Source of the DNA: Casuarius casuarius
Taxonomy: Eukaryota > Chordata > Aves > Casuariiformes > Casuariidae
Assembly (NCBI GenBank): GCA_003342895.1
Contig: PTFA01000409.1
Span: 248,001 to 312,000, forward strand
DNA length: 64,000 nucleotides
Direction of reading: 5' to 3'
The translations under genes and the position numbers were made by a program. The first letter of the stretch is position 1. Each line of letters starts with the position of its first letter. Shown here piece by piece: positions 13,340 to 26,517 of this stretch. The notes below the pieces were generated by a model, which saw only the letters and a program-made list of their open reading frames with translations, was not told where the DNA came from and did no database searches.

Positions 13340-13790
13340 TAACAAGAATAAAGAAAACAGTGGCTCAGAAGCCCTCACCTCCTCTCGCTCATCAGTGCGA
13401 AGTGGGTTCATATTTTATGGATGAGACATGATAGCAAGTCTATCAATATATATTTCTTCGAGTATTTGACGTGGCATAATCGCCGTTACTTCATAAACTC
13501 CTATAACACTTTATACAAGGTGAGAATCTAGTACTAACAATTTAATTTAATTTCATTGTACGGAGGAAAAAGAAACAATGACTATTTCATTAAATTAAAG
13601 GCAATGAAATTGCAAAGTATTTCATTTGCTGCCATTTCACTATTGTATAAGTTACAGCAGAGTGAAATAGCTCAAGCCAGTGCCAACAATGTTTGTCCAT
13701 CAACCTGGTATATTTAGATCCCTTTTACAATTAATCACATTTGTTGTGTTTATAATGCCCAAGACATATCCAAGATTTGAAGCTTTTTCT
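13340..13790. promoter_or_regulatory. Candidate conserved non-coding element
   Basis: A repeat-free block retaining CpGs in an AT-rich context (for example CTCGCTC, GACGTGG, ATCGCCG, TACGGAGG). It has many TTTAATTT/ATTAAATTA homeodomain-like words and CAATGAAATTGC. This mix is typical of vertebrate developmental enhancers. No reading frame stands out. Assignment is by texture only. Confidence 0.25.
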
Positions 13791-13794
13791 AAAG

Positions 13795-15685
13795 CTTCCA
13801 TGAGAGAAGAAAAGTGCATTTTATTGCATTTTCTCCTTTGAATAATTCTGTAGTATTGCAATCAATGACCCATTGCAAGAGAAAAGTGCTATACCTTTAT
13901 CATAATTGTAAAGAGTTAAACAAAGAGAAAGCAAAAGAAATAGAAAGTTTTTTGACACCTGATGTAAGACTAGCTGCACAGTCAGTGTGCAGTCAGGCTC
14001 TCTGTGAACTCTAATATGCCCCCTAACCAAATGTAGCTGGGAAAGTAGCTTTGAAAACTAACCTCTTCAGGGATGTTCTCCCTTATATCAGAAAGCTATC
14101 TTATTGTTGAACAAAATGCATTATTTATGAGAGAAGCATTATGTATTTATTTATTTGTTTGTTTGTTTAGTCAAATACCCATAGAATTTTCTTCAGAAAA
14201 TAAAAATGTAATTAAACAAAATTTGGGTCTCACTGTGCTGCCTGATAAGAGCAGTCTTTGCTAGAAAAGGTATTGGGCCAGCTTTTCAGCTGCGCTTAGA
14301 AAGGCACACCTCCAGAGAAGCTCGCCTATTTCTGAACTGGTTTTACCTGGGCTGGGTTGCTAACTGGGACAACTGGCAGCAGGACAATGGCTGTTGCAGT
14401 TTGCAGAAGCTCCCATTTCAACAAAAGGTGCGTATCATCAGCAAGATATTCCTCTAGCTCAAGATCAATGCTATGTGGCAAAAAGGAGTTAAAATAGAGT
14501 GTACAGTGAGAGTGTACAAATAGAGCTGGCAATGTGGGATGAGCAGACTAAGCAACAGGTGTGTGTGAATATAAAAAAAATTATGAAGATATGGGTCTGT
14601 CTTAAGTGGAAAATTGCTCATTTTTCCAGCAAAATGACTTTGTGGGAAAATAGTACTTAACTAGATTTTCAAAATTTGAGGAATTCAAATTGCAAGGTTC
14701 AATTAAAAAAAAGAGAGAGAAGATGTTATAGTTGTCAAGCTACAATAAGGACATTTAGCAGGGTGGTGGGAGACCTAGTTTCAAATGCTGATTTTGCCCT
14801 AGTGCCATGTTATTGCTGTTCACAGTTGGGTTTCTCTCAATCTCTATCCCATGCTGTATAAATAATTAATAGCAAGCACAAGGAGTAAGAAAGAGACTTG
14901 AATCTTGTATCTTAATGTGAATGCAGAAGTGTCAGGCTACTGGAAGTACAGAAACTGGTCTTGATCTGTTTTTTCAGAAACCTTATGGAAAGGTTTCTGG
15001 TTTCCTCCTAACGAATAAGAACTTTAAAATCACTTTACGTTTTTTGAAGAAGCAAAAGCATTTCCCATATATGTCTGATCAAGTGACAATGTTTTTTTCA
15101 TCAAAAAACAGCTTTGCTTCAGGAAAATTTACTTCTGCCACTTTGACTTGTGATCTTGCCCATCATTAAACATTACCCTTAGCCATTTTTTAGCTCAAGG
15201 TACCCATTTAGATATTTCTGAAGTTATCAATTTCAGCAAAAGTTTGGAAAGAACATTTATAAACACCAAACTGCTATCGTGAGTGAATGCACAGACAAAT
15301 GCACCAGTCAGCCTCTGTGCTTCCTGGATCCTGGACACAACTTTAGCTACTAAACCAAGTTGGAGAGAGGCAACAGAAGTAGGGGCCTTAGCAGCAAAAT
15401 TTCTTTCCAGCATTAATTTGGCATGTATCTTGATACCTACTGGAAGGTAGGTTTATTCTGCTTTATAGTGTGGTTCCCCTTGCTTCCTGTTGTTTGGTAG
15501 TTGTGGGGAATTTTCTCCCTCAGAAAGACTGTTCCATTTTATTTTCTGCTGTCAGAAAATACGACTCTCCCATGTCATTGCGTTATTATACAAAAGTAAG
15601 TAAGTTGTTTCCTCAGTAAGTGGAGTACTGCCTTCATTGAGCAAAAAAAAAGTAAATTAAAGCTTAAAAAAGAATCAAGGCATAT
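13795..15685. other. Non-coding DNA with short TTTA/TTTG repeat
   Basis: No gene. A (TTTA/TTTG)n microsatellite lies at 14143-14169. The segment 14270-14530 is GC-richer but unmatched. Short frames are not protein-like. Confidence 0.6.
14143..14169. repeat. (TTTA/TTTG)n microsatellite
   Basis: TTTA units change to TTTG units within one tandem run. Confidence 0.85.
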
Positions 15686-15689
15686 GATG

Positions 15690-16200
15690 CCATGAGTGCG
15701 AAGGGTAAGATATTTGTACTGTGACGTTGCAAGTCATAGCGAAAGCTAATTGCTGCGTGATTTCCTTGATAAGACAGCACACTAAAAATAGTTGCAAAGA
15801 GGACTAATTTTAGGACATTAAAATTCTGATTTTATGATTAAAATTGTCATTTTGATGTTTGATGGCAAGATTTAGCAATTTCCTGGTAGCACTCTTCTTT
15901 AATGCAATTAGATATCTTGGTATCAATGCCGGCAATCCATTAACATTATGTAAATCACAGTGTGACAGTTTTTTGACAACACATGATAAGTAATAATGAT
16001 GATGGAACTTTATGGATTATTTCTCCCCATGCTGCCTCGAAAATTGCCATTTTTGACACCAGCTAGCACGTGTCTACTGAGACTTTCTTTTTCCGCTATG
16101 TGAATTTTTAACATAGCGTTAAAATTTGTTTGAATTAGATGACTGTATCTTTAGGATCTCCAGTGGAAACACGCTTTCTTACACAGATACACTTTTTCTT
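15690..16200. promoter_or_regulatory. Candidate conserved non-coding element with hairpin
   Basis: A repeat-free block with an unusual density of retained CpGs for this window (GACGTTGC, TAGCGAAA, CTGCGTGA, GCCGGC, CACGTG, CCGCTATG, TAGCGTT) and several AATTAG/CTAATT words. It contains a perfect 8-bp stem, CGCTATGT (16094-16101) and ACATAGCG (16111-16118). The pattern suggests purifying selection on non-coding DNA, probably an enhancer. Cross-species conservation is not shown here. Confidence 0.3.
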
Positions 16201-16204
16201 AATC

Positions 16205-19200
16205 ATCTCTGGTATCTTACTAGGCAAGTACTCTCATAGAAATCATATTATACTGTACTATGCTCTGCTTCAGGATTTATGAGGTGCTGATGACTCAGGA
16301 GCAAAATTCACGTTGGTGTAGTTATGCACCTGTACTTTCTGTTTGAAAACAAACTGCTCTTTGAACAAATGCAACTTCAGACACAAAACGCCTGTAGGTC
16401 AGTACCAGAATGTGGCCCAGAAAATGAGAAGCTACCTTAGATGAAAATAACTTCTCAACTAAAAAAAGCGAAATAACTAAATTGTTAGAAAATTCTGGGG
16501 TAATTAACATTTCTGTAATTATTGTAGTAAATGAAGGGAATCCCATCACCTCAAGGGTTAGAATTTGTCCTGAAAAGCATGAAAACCATCTCATTTATAG
16601 AAGGAAGGCAAGTTTAGACAAAACCCAACAAACCTCAGTCAAGAGGCCTTGCAAAGTTAATCCAGAACCCGATATTACTAGCAATGGCAACGCTTTATTT
16701 ACCAGGCTACAGGGCTGTGTAAAGTCCAGTTCTTTATCGCTGCCATTTAACTACAAAAAAATGTCTTCAATAAAATTTTCACATTGAATATTTTCATGAA
16801 TAAAAAATGGACAACCCCCACTCCTCACTGTAGGACAGAAGGAAATATGTCTTTTTTATTGTTCTTGAAAGCACAGTCGGATCACTGTCAAATTAAATAA
16901 CATATTTTATGTGGTATTGCAAAATTGCCTGCATTATCTGCAATGTGACAGTGTTATAGTTGTTAAGAGAGATTTAGCCCAATCAACATATCCCTATGCC
17001 AGAGCAGCCCAATGTTTGCATATTTAGACCTGGTTTATATTTTGCCAGTATTACACAGGTGGCACGTGGTTTTATTTCCCTCTTTCTGGCAGGCGATCTG
17101 CATTGCTGCCAAATGTGATTCAGCGTCTTTTGGAACCAAAGTACTAGATGGCAAAGAGTATGTATAAACTTAAGAGGAAACTAAGTATCAATCTGTGACT
17201 CCAAACATTTGCTAACTTACTTTTCCTTTGTGACTCTCGTTAAATGAATGCAGATTGCTGCGATTTAATGAGCCAAGAATCAATGTTTTCCTTCTGATCT
17301 CCCTGCATCATAAACTTAGTCTTAATATCTTTTTTTTCCTCTTTATTTCTCTCTTTCAGGAACATTTCCAATTTTTTTCCCTCTTCTCTCTCTCAGAATT
17401 TTGCAGAAATTACAGCCTTAGGAAGTCACGCTGGACTGTTGTATTTCCACTTGCTGTGATCCCTAGCATCAGAAAGTAGCACCTAATTTATATATTGCAG
17501 AAAAAATCAGTGGAGGCTTCTTCCTCCTCTGTAACTTAATAAGTCATTAGGTGCCCTAGTGTTTGTTTAGGATATCTTCAGAGGTACTAGCTTGATAGAT
17601 ATCAGAATGTAGGATATCCCAAATGTTTCTTATTTGACCTTGTTTGGTTTCATCTAATCATTATGCTTTTTTGGGGACTAATCTACTATTTCTATTTCAA
17701 ACATTTTTTCCCTAGCAAAGAGAAGATGTAGTTAATAATATGAGCAAAAGTTGTCAGTCACACAATGCAAAGAGCAAAAAGAAAGAAATTTAAGAATCTG
17801 TAAACACTCTATAATAGAAAAATTGTGGTCCAAACTCTGCCTGCCTATTTAGTACTCCATTGTGTCAATTCCAGAATTCCCTCTGCATTTTCTTCTCCAT
17901 CTGTATAGCAGAGACACCATCATGTTTACGGATGCTATAAACATAAATAATATTGATAGTGACTGTTAACAATAAGAGGGGCTTTTCTGTTTGAAAAAGG
18001 GTCTAATTTTAACAGTAATTAGACCTGGCAAAATGGTCCATATATTTGCTTTCAGTACAGATTTCTTCTTTACACATGCATGCATGCACATGTCCACAGA
18101 CTTTAAGTGTCTATACTGAAATGTGCTCATTTATATGTAAATTCGTATATATTTAATTTGTAATTGTAATTTGTCTGGCTTTAACTACCTGTTGTAGTCT
18201 GTCTCCTCCACTAGATTGCAAAGGTATAATGTCCCTATTCTGTCTATAAGTAACTTCTCAATCTTCATTTTGATAATATGAACAGATAGCACTCTTTAAA
18301 ACTCTCACTGGAAGGTGTATCTTCTACCTGCTCAACAATTTTTGTGCGCTTCTAGTTTTTCTTATCCTTTAAAGAATGTGGAGACCACAGCTAATCTCAA
18401 TATACCTATAAAGATACCAGCAATATTAGATAAGTAATACACATAGTAGTTACATTGAATATATATTAAAAATAGTGAAGTACTTATTTTTTAACTTCGA
18501 AAAAGTTGAGTCTGCAAAACATATTTGTTTTGTCTTCTGCTAAATGGCATTGCTATTTTAATGAAGAAAAATCAGAGTTTGCAAGGGTGATAGGTATATT
18601 GTCTTTCATCAGTACTCTAAGTATAAGTAGTAGGGTTTTTACTTACATACCATGCAATTAATTCCTTAAATGTTTTATCTTGAAAAAGATTCCAGGTACA
18701 GTCAATTATATAATTTACCATCTTCTTACTGTTATGTGCAGATAATCACAGCCAAACAGCAAAATACCCAGTACATAGCACAGCTGAAGTAGGATTTCAG
18801 GTACTTGAAAAATGAGAATTTTAAAAGCACTATTTTCCATAGAAATGTAGATTTAATTGGGAGGATTCTGTGAAGATTATTCAAACTGTATTGTGTTCTA
18901 GTGTTTCATATCCTTCCTGTTTTAACCTGAATACGTGCTGTTACAGTTTGAACACGTAGCAATTTGATCATGGGAGACAGGTTACTCCCTACTACTTTAC
19001 ATAGGTCTTTTATGCACTTAATGACTATTGTCAGACTCTCCAACATCAATTTTCTCCTATGATTTCTAAATTATTAGGGAATATAAGTGTGGAAAAATAT
19101 CCATTTCCAGCAATTTTTTGGCTTATTTTTTAAAATAGCTTTAAAAATTATTGCACTGAACATTCAAGATGCAAAGATAGCAAAATTAATTATAAGTAAT

Positions 19201-19435
19201 AAATTATACAGAGGATTCTGCATTAAATGCACACCATAATTTTCTATGTTTAACTCCGCACCCCTACACTTTCCACAGAAGTTACAGTGTTCTGTACGGA
19301 AGCTCCCTGGTATCTAATCCCCATGCTCAAGAATTGGGACCACCCTTGTCCCAGGATAGACATTGGGATACAACAGATGGATTTCACAAGTGAACTAGTT
19401 TGAATCATACCTTTGTACTTCATAGACTGCTGTGT
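16205..19435. other. Non-coding AT-rich DNA
   Basis: No gene or clear repeat. A strong pyrimidine tract ending in CTCTCTTTCAG at 17330-17359 looks like a splice acceptor, but no donor follows and the downstream frame stops at 17479. The rest is stop-dense. Confidence 0.6.
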
Positions 19436-19439
19436 TATA

Positions 19440-20300
19440 GAAATTTCTGGCCCGTGGGGGAGAATCACAGAATAGCTGAAGTCGGAGGGGACCAGGATAC
19501 CATCTGGTCCAACGCCCCTGCTCAACCAGGGCTGGGTAGAGCAGGCTGCCCAGGAGCATGTCCAGTTGGGTTTTGAATATATCCAAGTATGCAGTCTGCA
19601 CAACCTCTCTGGGAAACATGTTCAACCTCCCTCACAGTAAACAAGCTTTTTTCTTATATTTAAGTGGAATTTTCTGTATTTCCATTTGTGCCCATTGCCT
19701 CTCATCCTGTCATTGGATACCACTGATAAGAGTCCGGCTCCAACTTCTTTACCACCTCCCACCCCCATCAGGTATTTATATACATGGATAAGATCCCCCT
19801 GAGCCTTCTCTTCCAGGCTGAAATGTGCTGGCTCTTTCAGCCTCTCTTGTACATCAGATTCTCCAATCTCTTAATCATCATTGTGGCCCTTCGCTGCACT
19901 TGCTCCAGCAGCTCCATGTCTCTCTTGTACTGGGGAGCCCTGTGCTGGACACAGTACTCCAGGTGTGGCCTCACCAGGGCTGAGTAGAGGGGGAGGATCA
20001 CCTCCCTCAACCTGCTGGAAAATGCTGCCCAGGATACCCTTGGCTGCCTTTCCTACGAGGGCACATTGCTGGCTCATGGTCAACTTGTTGTCCAGCAGGA
20101 TCCCCAGGTCCTTCTCTGCAGAGCTGCTTTCCAGCAGGTCAGCCCCCAGCCTGTACTGGTGCATGGGGTTGTTCCTCCCTAGGTGCAGGACTCTGCACTT
20201 CCTTTTATTGATCTTCATGAGATTTCTCTCTGCTCATCTCTCCAGCCTGTCAAGGTCCCTGTGAATGTCAGCACAGCCCTCTGGTCCATCTTCCTCTGTA
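19440..20300 (-). mobile_element. CR1 LINE, 5'-truncated, minus orientation
   Basis: This is the clearest repeat in the window. Read on the minus strand it runs from the C-terminal part of ORF2 (near 20300) through the 3' UTR to the terminal octamer-like sequence (AGAATCACAGAATAGC on the + strand near 19460). Characteristic CR1 phrases are visible: the 'hospital-like' 3' UTR text around 19490-19800 and the ORF2 tail at 19990-20220. The 5' end is cut off near 20300, as usual for target-primed reverse transcription. Divergence from the avian consensus remembered is moderate, with small deletions near 19820-19860. CR1 is the dominant LINE of birds and encodes a reverse transcriptase with an endonuclease. 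Confidence 0.95.
19871..20218 (-). pseudogene. CR1 ORF2 reverse-transcriptase C-terminal fragment
   Basis: An open stretch of 115 codons on the minus strand belongs to the end of CR1 ORF2, downstream of the reverse-transcriptase catalytic core. The diagnostic peptide is [19 protein letters not shown], followed by [20 protein letters not shown]. The reading frame is lost after the [10 protein letters not shown] region compared with the usual tail, so the copy is a dead fragment inside the truncated element. No catalytic motif of the polymerase is present. Confidence 0.9.
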
Positions 20301-20304
20301 AACT

Positions 20305-20685
20305 TCTAGTACTGAGGAATATTATCAGTTTACCAACAAGACACAGAACATGGCAAATGTTGGCTTTGTTGGCTACTATGGCTCTCCTACAAAAACGTTG
20401 GGAACACGATGGCATTCAATTTATTATCAGAAATGTTTACCCCCTTCATACATGTGTATGCTAAAAACCTGCATGTGCATCCCCTGTCATGGGGGGCAGG
20501 TTGGGGCAGGAATATAACTACACCACTTATCGACACAGAATTTAAAATTTACTTGCTTAGCAGAAGAGTTGTAGTGGGTATAATGGATAAAGAGCAATTT
20601 ATTTTCTGTGATTTTATTCTAAGATTTCTATTCTATGACACTTACACACTTCAGTCACACAAATCAAGGCTCCAGCTCCTCAGGT
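20305..20685. other. Spacer between CR1 and repeat R1
   Basis: About 380 bp of unassigned DNA. The first tens of bases may still be degraded CR1. No gene. Confidence 0.5.
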
Positions 20686-20689
20686 CCAG

Positions 20690-21106
20690 TTTAGGCCACT
20701 GTAGACCCAAGGGAATAGGACACTCACTCTGACTGTTTGCATGTGTGAGTTCTGCTGTGTAGTTGAGACCTATTTTACATGGCATCAGATGTCCATATGG
20801 AGTTTCCCCCAAGGGGCTGTTGCCTTAAGTATTGCTTTTTAAAATTTGATATTCAGCATTGGTCTCACCAGTCATGTATCCCCAGGCCAAGCTCTGTGAC
20901 TTTGCCATATGTAAAGCCAATCAGTGTTTGTTTTCTGATTTACTGTCACATTCTGGTCTCCCACTACCAAACCAGTTACAAGAATTTAGATTCATTAGAG
21001 TTATATCGCAGTGCTTCTTTCTTTCCTGCACATACTGAAGTAGGGCAGATGTAGTCCAGGTCTCATTTTCCTGAAGAATCATCTCAGGTAGGCCTATCCC
21101 ATGACC
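20690..21106 (+). repeat. Unnamed interspersed repeat R1, copy B
   Basis: Second copy of the element at 7141-7620, same orientation. The matching closing block runs from GGGCAGATGTAGTC at 21043 to CCCATGAC near 21106. Earlier shared landmarks are TTTAGGCC at the start, CATCAGATG near 20780, and TAAAGCCAAT near 20915. It lies within 400 bp of the CR1 copy but shows no CR1 features. Confidence 0.5.
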
Positions 21107-23241
21107 ATAACAAAGTCCACGTGTGCTTCTTCGTTTTCACTTACGAGAATCATCTAAAGAGTCAGTCTAGTGAGACAGTTACAAGTTAAAACAAGTAAGT
21201 TTAAATAAGCCTGAGACATGAAAAGAAACAAAAAATTGTTTCATGCAATTTGTGCCCTAGAAATGTACTGAAATAGATTGTAATGAATGTGAAATATTCA
21301 GTGATACCTGAGAAAAAAACATTTTTCTTTTACTGTCATAGTAGTTATGACAAGGTATTCACCAAGGTTGTAACACTGAATCTATTTAAAGACGACTTTT
21401 TAAGTCTTAAAGACTATTTAAAGAATAATTTTGTTATAATAAGTACAAAATTTTAAACGCTTTGTTAGATAGGCAATGATAAAAAGGAAGTCAGTGACAA
21501 TACCTGCATAAATAAAGGTATTTTCACATACTTTATCTATTGAGAAACTATGGAGTGTAAAGAAGGAGTACACATCAAAGCAGATTTTGAGGGACGCATT
21601 AGAAGGTTGCTTCTCTGTGGCTGCAGTTCTTTGGCTATATATGACCTTAGAACATGAGCTACCTATGTTCTTCGGATTTTCCCTAGATCATTTTTCTTTG
21701 CTGGATATGGCCATTTTACATTTCGTCAAATTAATAAAAATGAAGCCTGCAGCCAGGGAGAATTTTGCTCTTAAAGGATTTGTCATGGGAAAATAGTAAG
21801 CTTTTCGTTTTAGGCAGAGAGAGTGTTTTGTAAGGATTATACACCTTAGGTCATGTTTAATGTATAGTAATGTCAGCTGAGATTCTACTATTGAATTCAT
21901 TTGCTTTCAGATCAGCCCGTTAGAGGGCCTATTTTCCATGCAGTTTAATTTGTAACTTTGAGTGACTACTTTTAAACTCAGTAGCAATGTTTATTTCTAC
22001 TTTTAACATGTCATCTTACTGATTTTCCTCCCCATGTCACTGAGGAAGACAAGTAGTTCCTATTTTTGAACAACCACCAGGACATCTTAGTCTACTTCCT
22101 TCTAATTTGGACTGGAAATTTTTCATTTTAAAGGTCTATAAAAAATCTGCTGTGTTTGGCCAGGAAGAAAAGATCAAAGACCAATAGTATTGCTTTGGGG
22201 ATATATACTTTAATGTTTTAACAGATGTCATCAATCTGTTGCTTTTTAATGAGTTTCAGTGTGGCTTCCCTGAATTAATTATCTCCTGACAAATGTTCGC
22301 CTGCCATCAGTTTTATATTTCTGTGCTAGATTTTCAGAATTAAAAAAATAATTCTGTAACAATGTATAATTGTAAAATAGAGAGTAAACAACATCCTTTG
22401 GATTTGAATAGTACATTGGTGATAACATCCTTGAACTATCTTTTTTATGTAACAACAGCAGCATTTCAGCTTGAAGGACGCAGTTCTCTGAAGAAAGCAT
22501 TAAGCCACAAAACAAGAAACACCAATGGCATTTTGCACATATAACGCAAGCTTTATTCCCCTCCCGGCTCCTCATTCATGATTATTATCTGAAAGGAAAA
22601 GATAATTTATGTCAAAATTAAATGCATGACCCTTCTTTAGAAATAGAGAGGTTTTCAAGGAGGATCCTTGGAAATAATCTATTTAATGTCCTTTGGCATG
22701 ATGCCCTGTTAGCTGCAATTTAGTGATGCTAAGTACCAAGGAATCTCTTCTAAAGCTTGGTGATGCCTTCAGATATAATTCTTCATGTAGCTGCTGATAT
22801 TATGGTTTGAAAAATAAAAAATATAAGTATAAATGCTGAAAGAGGAGGTAGTACCAAGTAGAATAAGAACATTTTTCTACAGATTGTATTGTCCAATTCT
22901 ACCATTGTTTCTTAAGCTGAATAATGCCTTCCTTTATGAAGAAAGATCAGGAATGAGAAAACAAATCATTAGTTTTCCAACTGAGGAAATACTCAATTTG
23001 CAAAAACCAAAATTAACTCACCAATACTGGTAAGCAATATAAGTTCAGCTTCATACACTTTTAACTGCTCCATAGAGATGTCAATGATTGGCTTAACATG
23101 CCATCTTTTTATTTTGATGGTAAAAAGAGGTCTTCTTGTTATACTCAAGGCCTGGAGAAAATGAACTTCGAAAATCTCTGTATTTCCCCTGTTCTTAAAG
23201 CATATTAGTTGCTCTTTCGCTTGGAGCACTTTCATTTCAGT

Positions 23242-23263
23242 CTTTTTTTTTTTTTTTTTTTTN
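23242..23263. repeat. T homopolymer ending at an ambiguous base
   Basis: A C followed by about 19 T residues and an N at 23263. Homopolymer length is likely uncertain in the assembly. Confidence 0.9.
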
Positions 23264-26200
23264 ATTGGAATAAATATTAAAACTATTCCATGCAAAAACC
23301 ATTCTGGGCATATTTTCTTTAGAAGACAGTGCTATATTTGGAGGAAGAGATTTTTTGCTTGGGTATTCCTCAGAATTAGGAGAATGTACTGCTAAAGTGT
23401 GAAGAGTCTGAGAAGGCTTCNGAATTTGAACTGTTGGCAGAATTTCAAAGGTTTTAAGTGGTTTTTGACTCACATACTTCAGATATGTAGGAACTAGTTT
23501 GGGCACCCTGAGGGCCCACTTAGAACATCTTTGCTCCCCACATCACCTAGGAAGAAGCTAAAAAAAGCTTGCTGAAAGCCTGTGGAGGTCCTAAAACAGT
23601 CTTAAAAGAAAAGCAGGGCCAACTTAGAAGCTTGGAAATCAGGGCGTCTGATTTTCAGTGTGAAAACAGGCAGCTTGTTTGCATTAATTTACCTGCGTGC
23701 TGATGTGAACTTGTAAAAATGATGTATTTCAGAGATAAAAATAGTAGTTTCACTTAATCAACATTTTTATTAGAAGACTTTGAAGCATTTCGTCTCCCAG
23801 TGTCCAACCCTTGTCTGTACATCCACTGAGAAATACTATATTCAGCTTTTAGCCTGCCTTTCCTTAGCAAAATATATACTCAGAGAAGAAGTTCAGTCAA
23901 ATACGAGACTCTTCTGATATATTATATATGTCAGCATTTTGTTCATTTGTGTCAGCAGCTATAGAGGCAAATAGTTAAACAACTACCCCATATCCTATTT
24001 AGCTTGCAATTACTTTAAAGTAAGAAACAGACTGATTTACTTATATGAAGTGTCCTAAAGGAGTTCGCTAAAGTATTCAGTAATGACCATTTTATCTTAA
24101 TATTGTTCAAAGCTTTTCAGCTGATACTTCTTCTGCAAACTCATCTGAAAATGATGTTTAGCTATGTGTAGAGGAAAAAATCATGTAAAGACTGAATATG
24201 CTCAATAGCTACTTGGACAAAAGGCTAAACACACTTAAGGCAAATACTTTACCTGATTTCTATGTTACCAATCTGTCTTATGGAGCGTACTTTTGTAGTA
24301 TGTAGTATGGCGATGCTATAGTTAATGGCATTAACTGCTCATGTAGATTCAGCAGATGAAACCAAAAGTTACTTTTGAATCCTAAACACCTGTAAAACTG
24401 ATTATTATGTATTAGTGTGGAGAATAAGGATGGGTCAACCAATTGTTTGTACTACAGTCAGCACACAATATTCTGTCTTCTGCCTATGAATATAATGACA
24501 TGCAGTAACATAAAAAGATTACAATGAATTTTCAAATGGTGTCCCTAACTGTGAAAGCTCTTAAGTGCTCCTAAGTGCAACTTTTCCTAGGTGAGTAGTT
24601 CACTTTGCAAAAAAGATTTGCAGAATTAGGTCCTCATATAAAATCCATTCCAAGCCCTGACCAAATTATACTTAAGGAAAATAAGTAAATTCTAAAAAAG
24701 TACGAACTCTTAGGAAAAAAGGATGTAAGTACTCTTGGTGGCAAAACCTGGAAGATTTCCTCAGTTTTATGGACCTGACCTGAAAACCATAACATTACAT
24801 GAATGTATACAGGACTTCATTTTCCTTTCTTCACTTGGAGAAATTTTTCTTGTATCTTCTTTGTACAGACATGTGGGATGTAAGGATGTGTGTGGAAGGT
24901 AAAAGATATGTGGCATGTAAAGGAGATGTAGATACTTGGGTTGCAAGGACATCAGGTTTGTGAAGGTCTCAGGTTAATGGCTATAAAAGCAAAGGCAAGA
25001 GGCAGGTGAAGTAGTAAACCACATCTAGATGCACAACCCCTAAGAAACAGGACATAATGGGGGTAACATCGAAGACTCAAGTGCTTTCTCAGGAGATGGT
25101 AGATGGGAGGTGGGAGGGACTGCTCAGCACCCTGGAGAGGCTCAGCTCCAACGGCGTAAGTGATAAGAAAAGGGGAAACAAGATTATTCATGGGAAAGAG
25201 CAAGCTGATGATGGGATGTTTGAGGGGGCCTGTGGAAATGTGCAAAACTTTTTATGGGATGCTTTGGGGAAGGGCCAGGGCAGAGAAAGAAGAAACCAAG
25301 CTGGAGCAGGGAGGAACAAAGGTGAGAATTGGAAAGGGGGGATACAGAGATCGGTGGTGTGCAAACAGGCTGCTGGTCAGGATGCTGGTCTGGAAGAGTT
25401 CAGCCAGCGCTCAGCCTTGCTACTGGCTGAACCTGCACACAGGAGCAGCAGCAAACAGGCAGGGTGCAAAGAAATCCACTGGATCTTAAAGGCCATCAGA
25501 CTTGCTTACTTGAAGTAAGCAGTTAAAATAAATTTGCACTTGTACATGAATATAATTATAGAGGGAGAGTGGCCATTTGTTTATTTTATTTTACAAAGCA
25601 GTGTAATTTATGCATACGCGAAAAAATATATCATGAATGAGTGATACAGAAACGTGAGGAAATGAGGAAAGCATTCTTTGGGAACGAAAATATTAAATAT
25701 TAGAAAAATATTTTAAAATCTCTAGTAAATTAAAAATAAATATTTTAAAAACTGGCAGTTAAAATAATGTGAAGAACCACTATATTGTTTTCATTATTTT
25801 TAGCACAAACAATGGGAATTCTGCTCATATATGTATAAGATATTATTCTTTAGAGCTACATGGTCTTATCAGCGTGGACTTAACTCTTCCAAGTTTTTGT
25901 GTAAAAGTGTTTGTGTTCTTTGTGCAAGTAACACTCCAAGGTGATCAAGCTGAATTTCAGTGTGCAGAGGACAACCCAATCTCTAGAAGTAGGAATCACA
26001 CCATGTCTGAAAAGATAGCAAAAATACCAAAATACTCTTGACAGCTGGTTATTATTTGTCATTTTTAATGGCCAGGGCGGGTTGCATTTAAAAATTCTCA
26101 CCAAAATTGAATGTGCTCACAGCTTGTGCTGGTACTGATGGGATTTTTTCATTGGGTAGATTACAGCAATTCACACAGGTAACTTCTGGACATATTTTAT

Positions 26201-26495
26201 TAAGCAAGTTACTGTCTCACAGCGTTTGCTTACCAGCAAGTACTTTCTTACTAGCTGTAGCTTCTGGAGAGGCATTTCAAAGTGAAAATCCTGACTGCTG
26301 CTTCTTAGGAGATTTCAGTCCTCTGAGCTGTGGGGAAAAAAAAAAAATCAAATGAAAAAAGTTTGAATATCTGATCTAAATAAAATTAGAGCTCAGAAAC
26401 CAATCAGAAATAATCCAAAATGTACTATGCAGACTTTGAAAAAAAATGATTATAATGATTCTGGAACATCATTATGATGATTATGATCATCCTTG

Positions 26496-26517
26496 TGAAC
26501 CAGGCGTACCTGGTTCA
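26496..26517. other. Perfect 9-bp inverted repeat
   Basis: TGAACCAGG, loop CGTA, CCTGGTTCA. It lies beside ATGATGATTATGATCAT. It could extrude as a hairpin or bind a dimeric factor. Confidence 0.85.

Noticed and set aside
17255..17479. Splice-acceptor-like tract followed by an open frame
   Set aside because: No donor follows, the frame stops at 17479, and the text is biased by the pyrimidine tract itself.
25057..25518. 153-codon plus-strand frame with an internal exon-like piece (25093-25155)
   Set aside because: The patch is purine-rich, which lowers stop frequency. The 63-bp piece between CTTTCTCAG and GTAAGTG is too short to support alone, and the peptide matches no family known to me.
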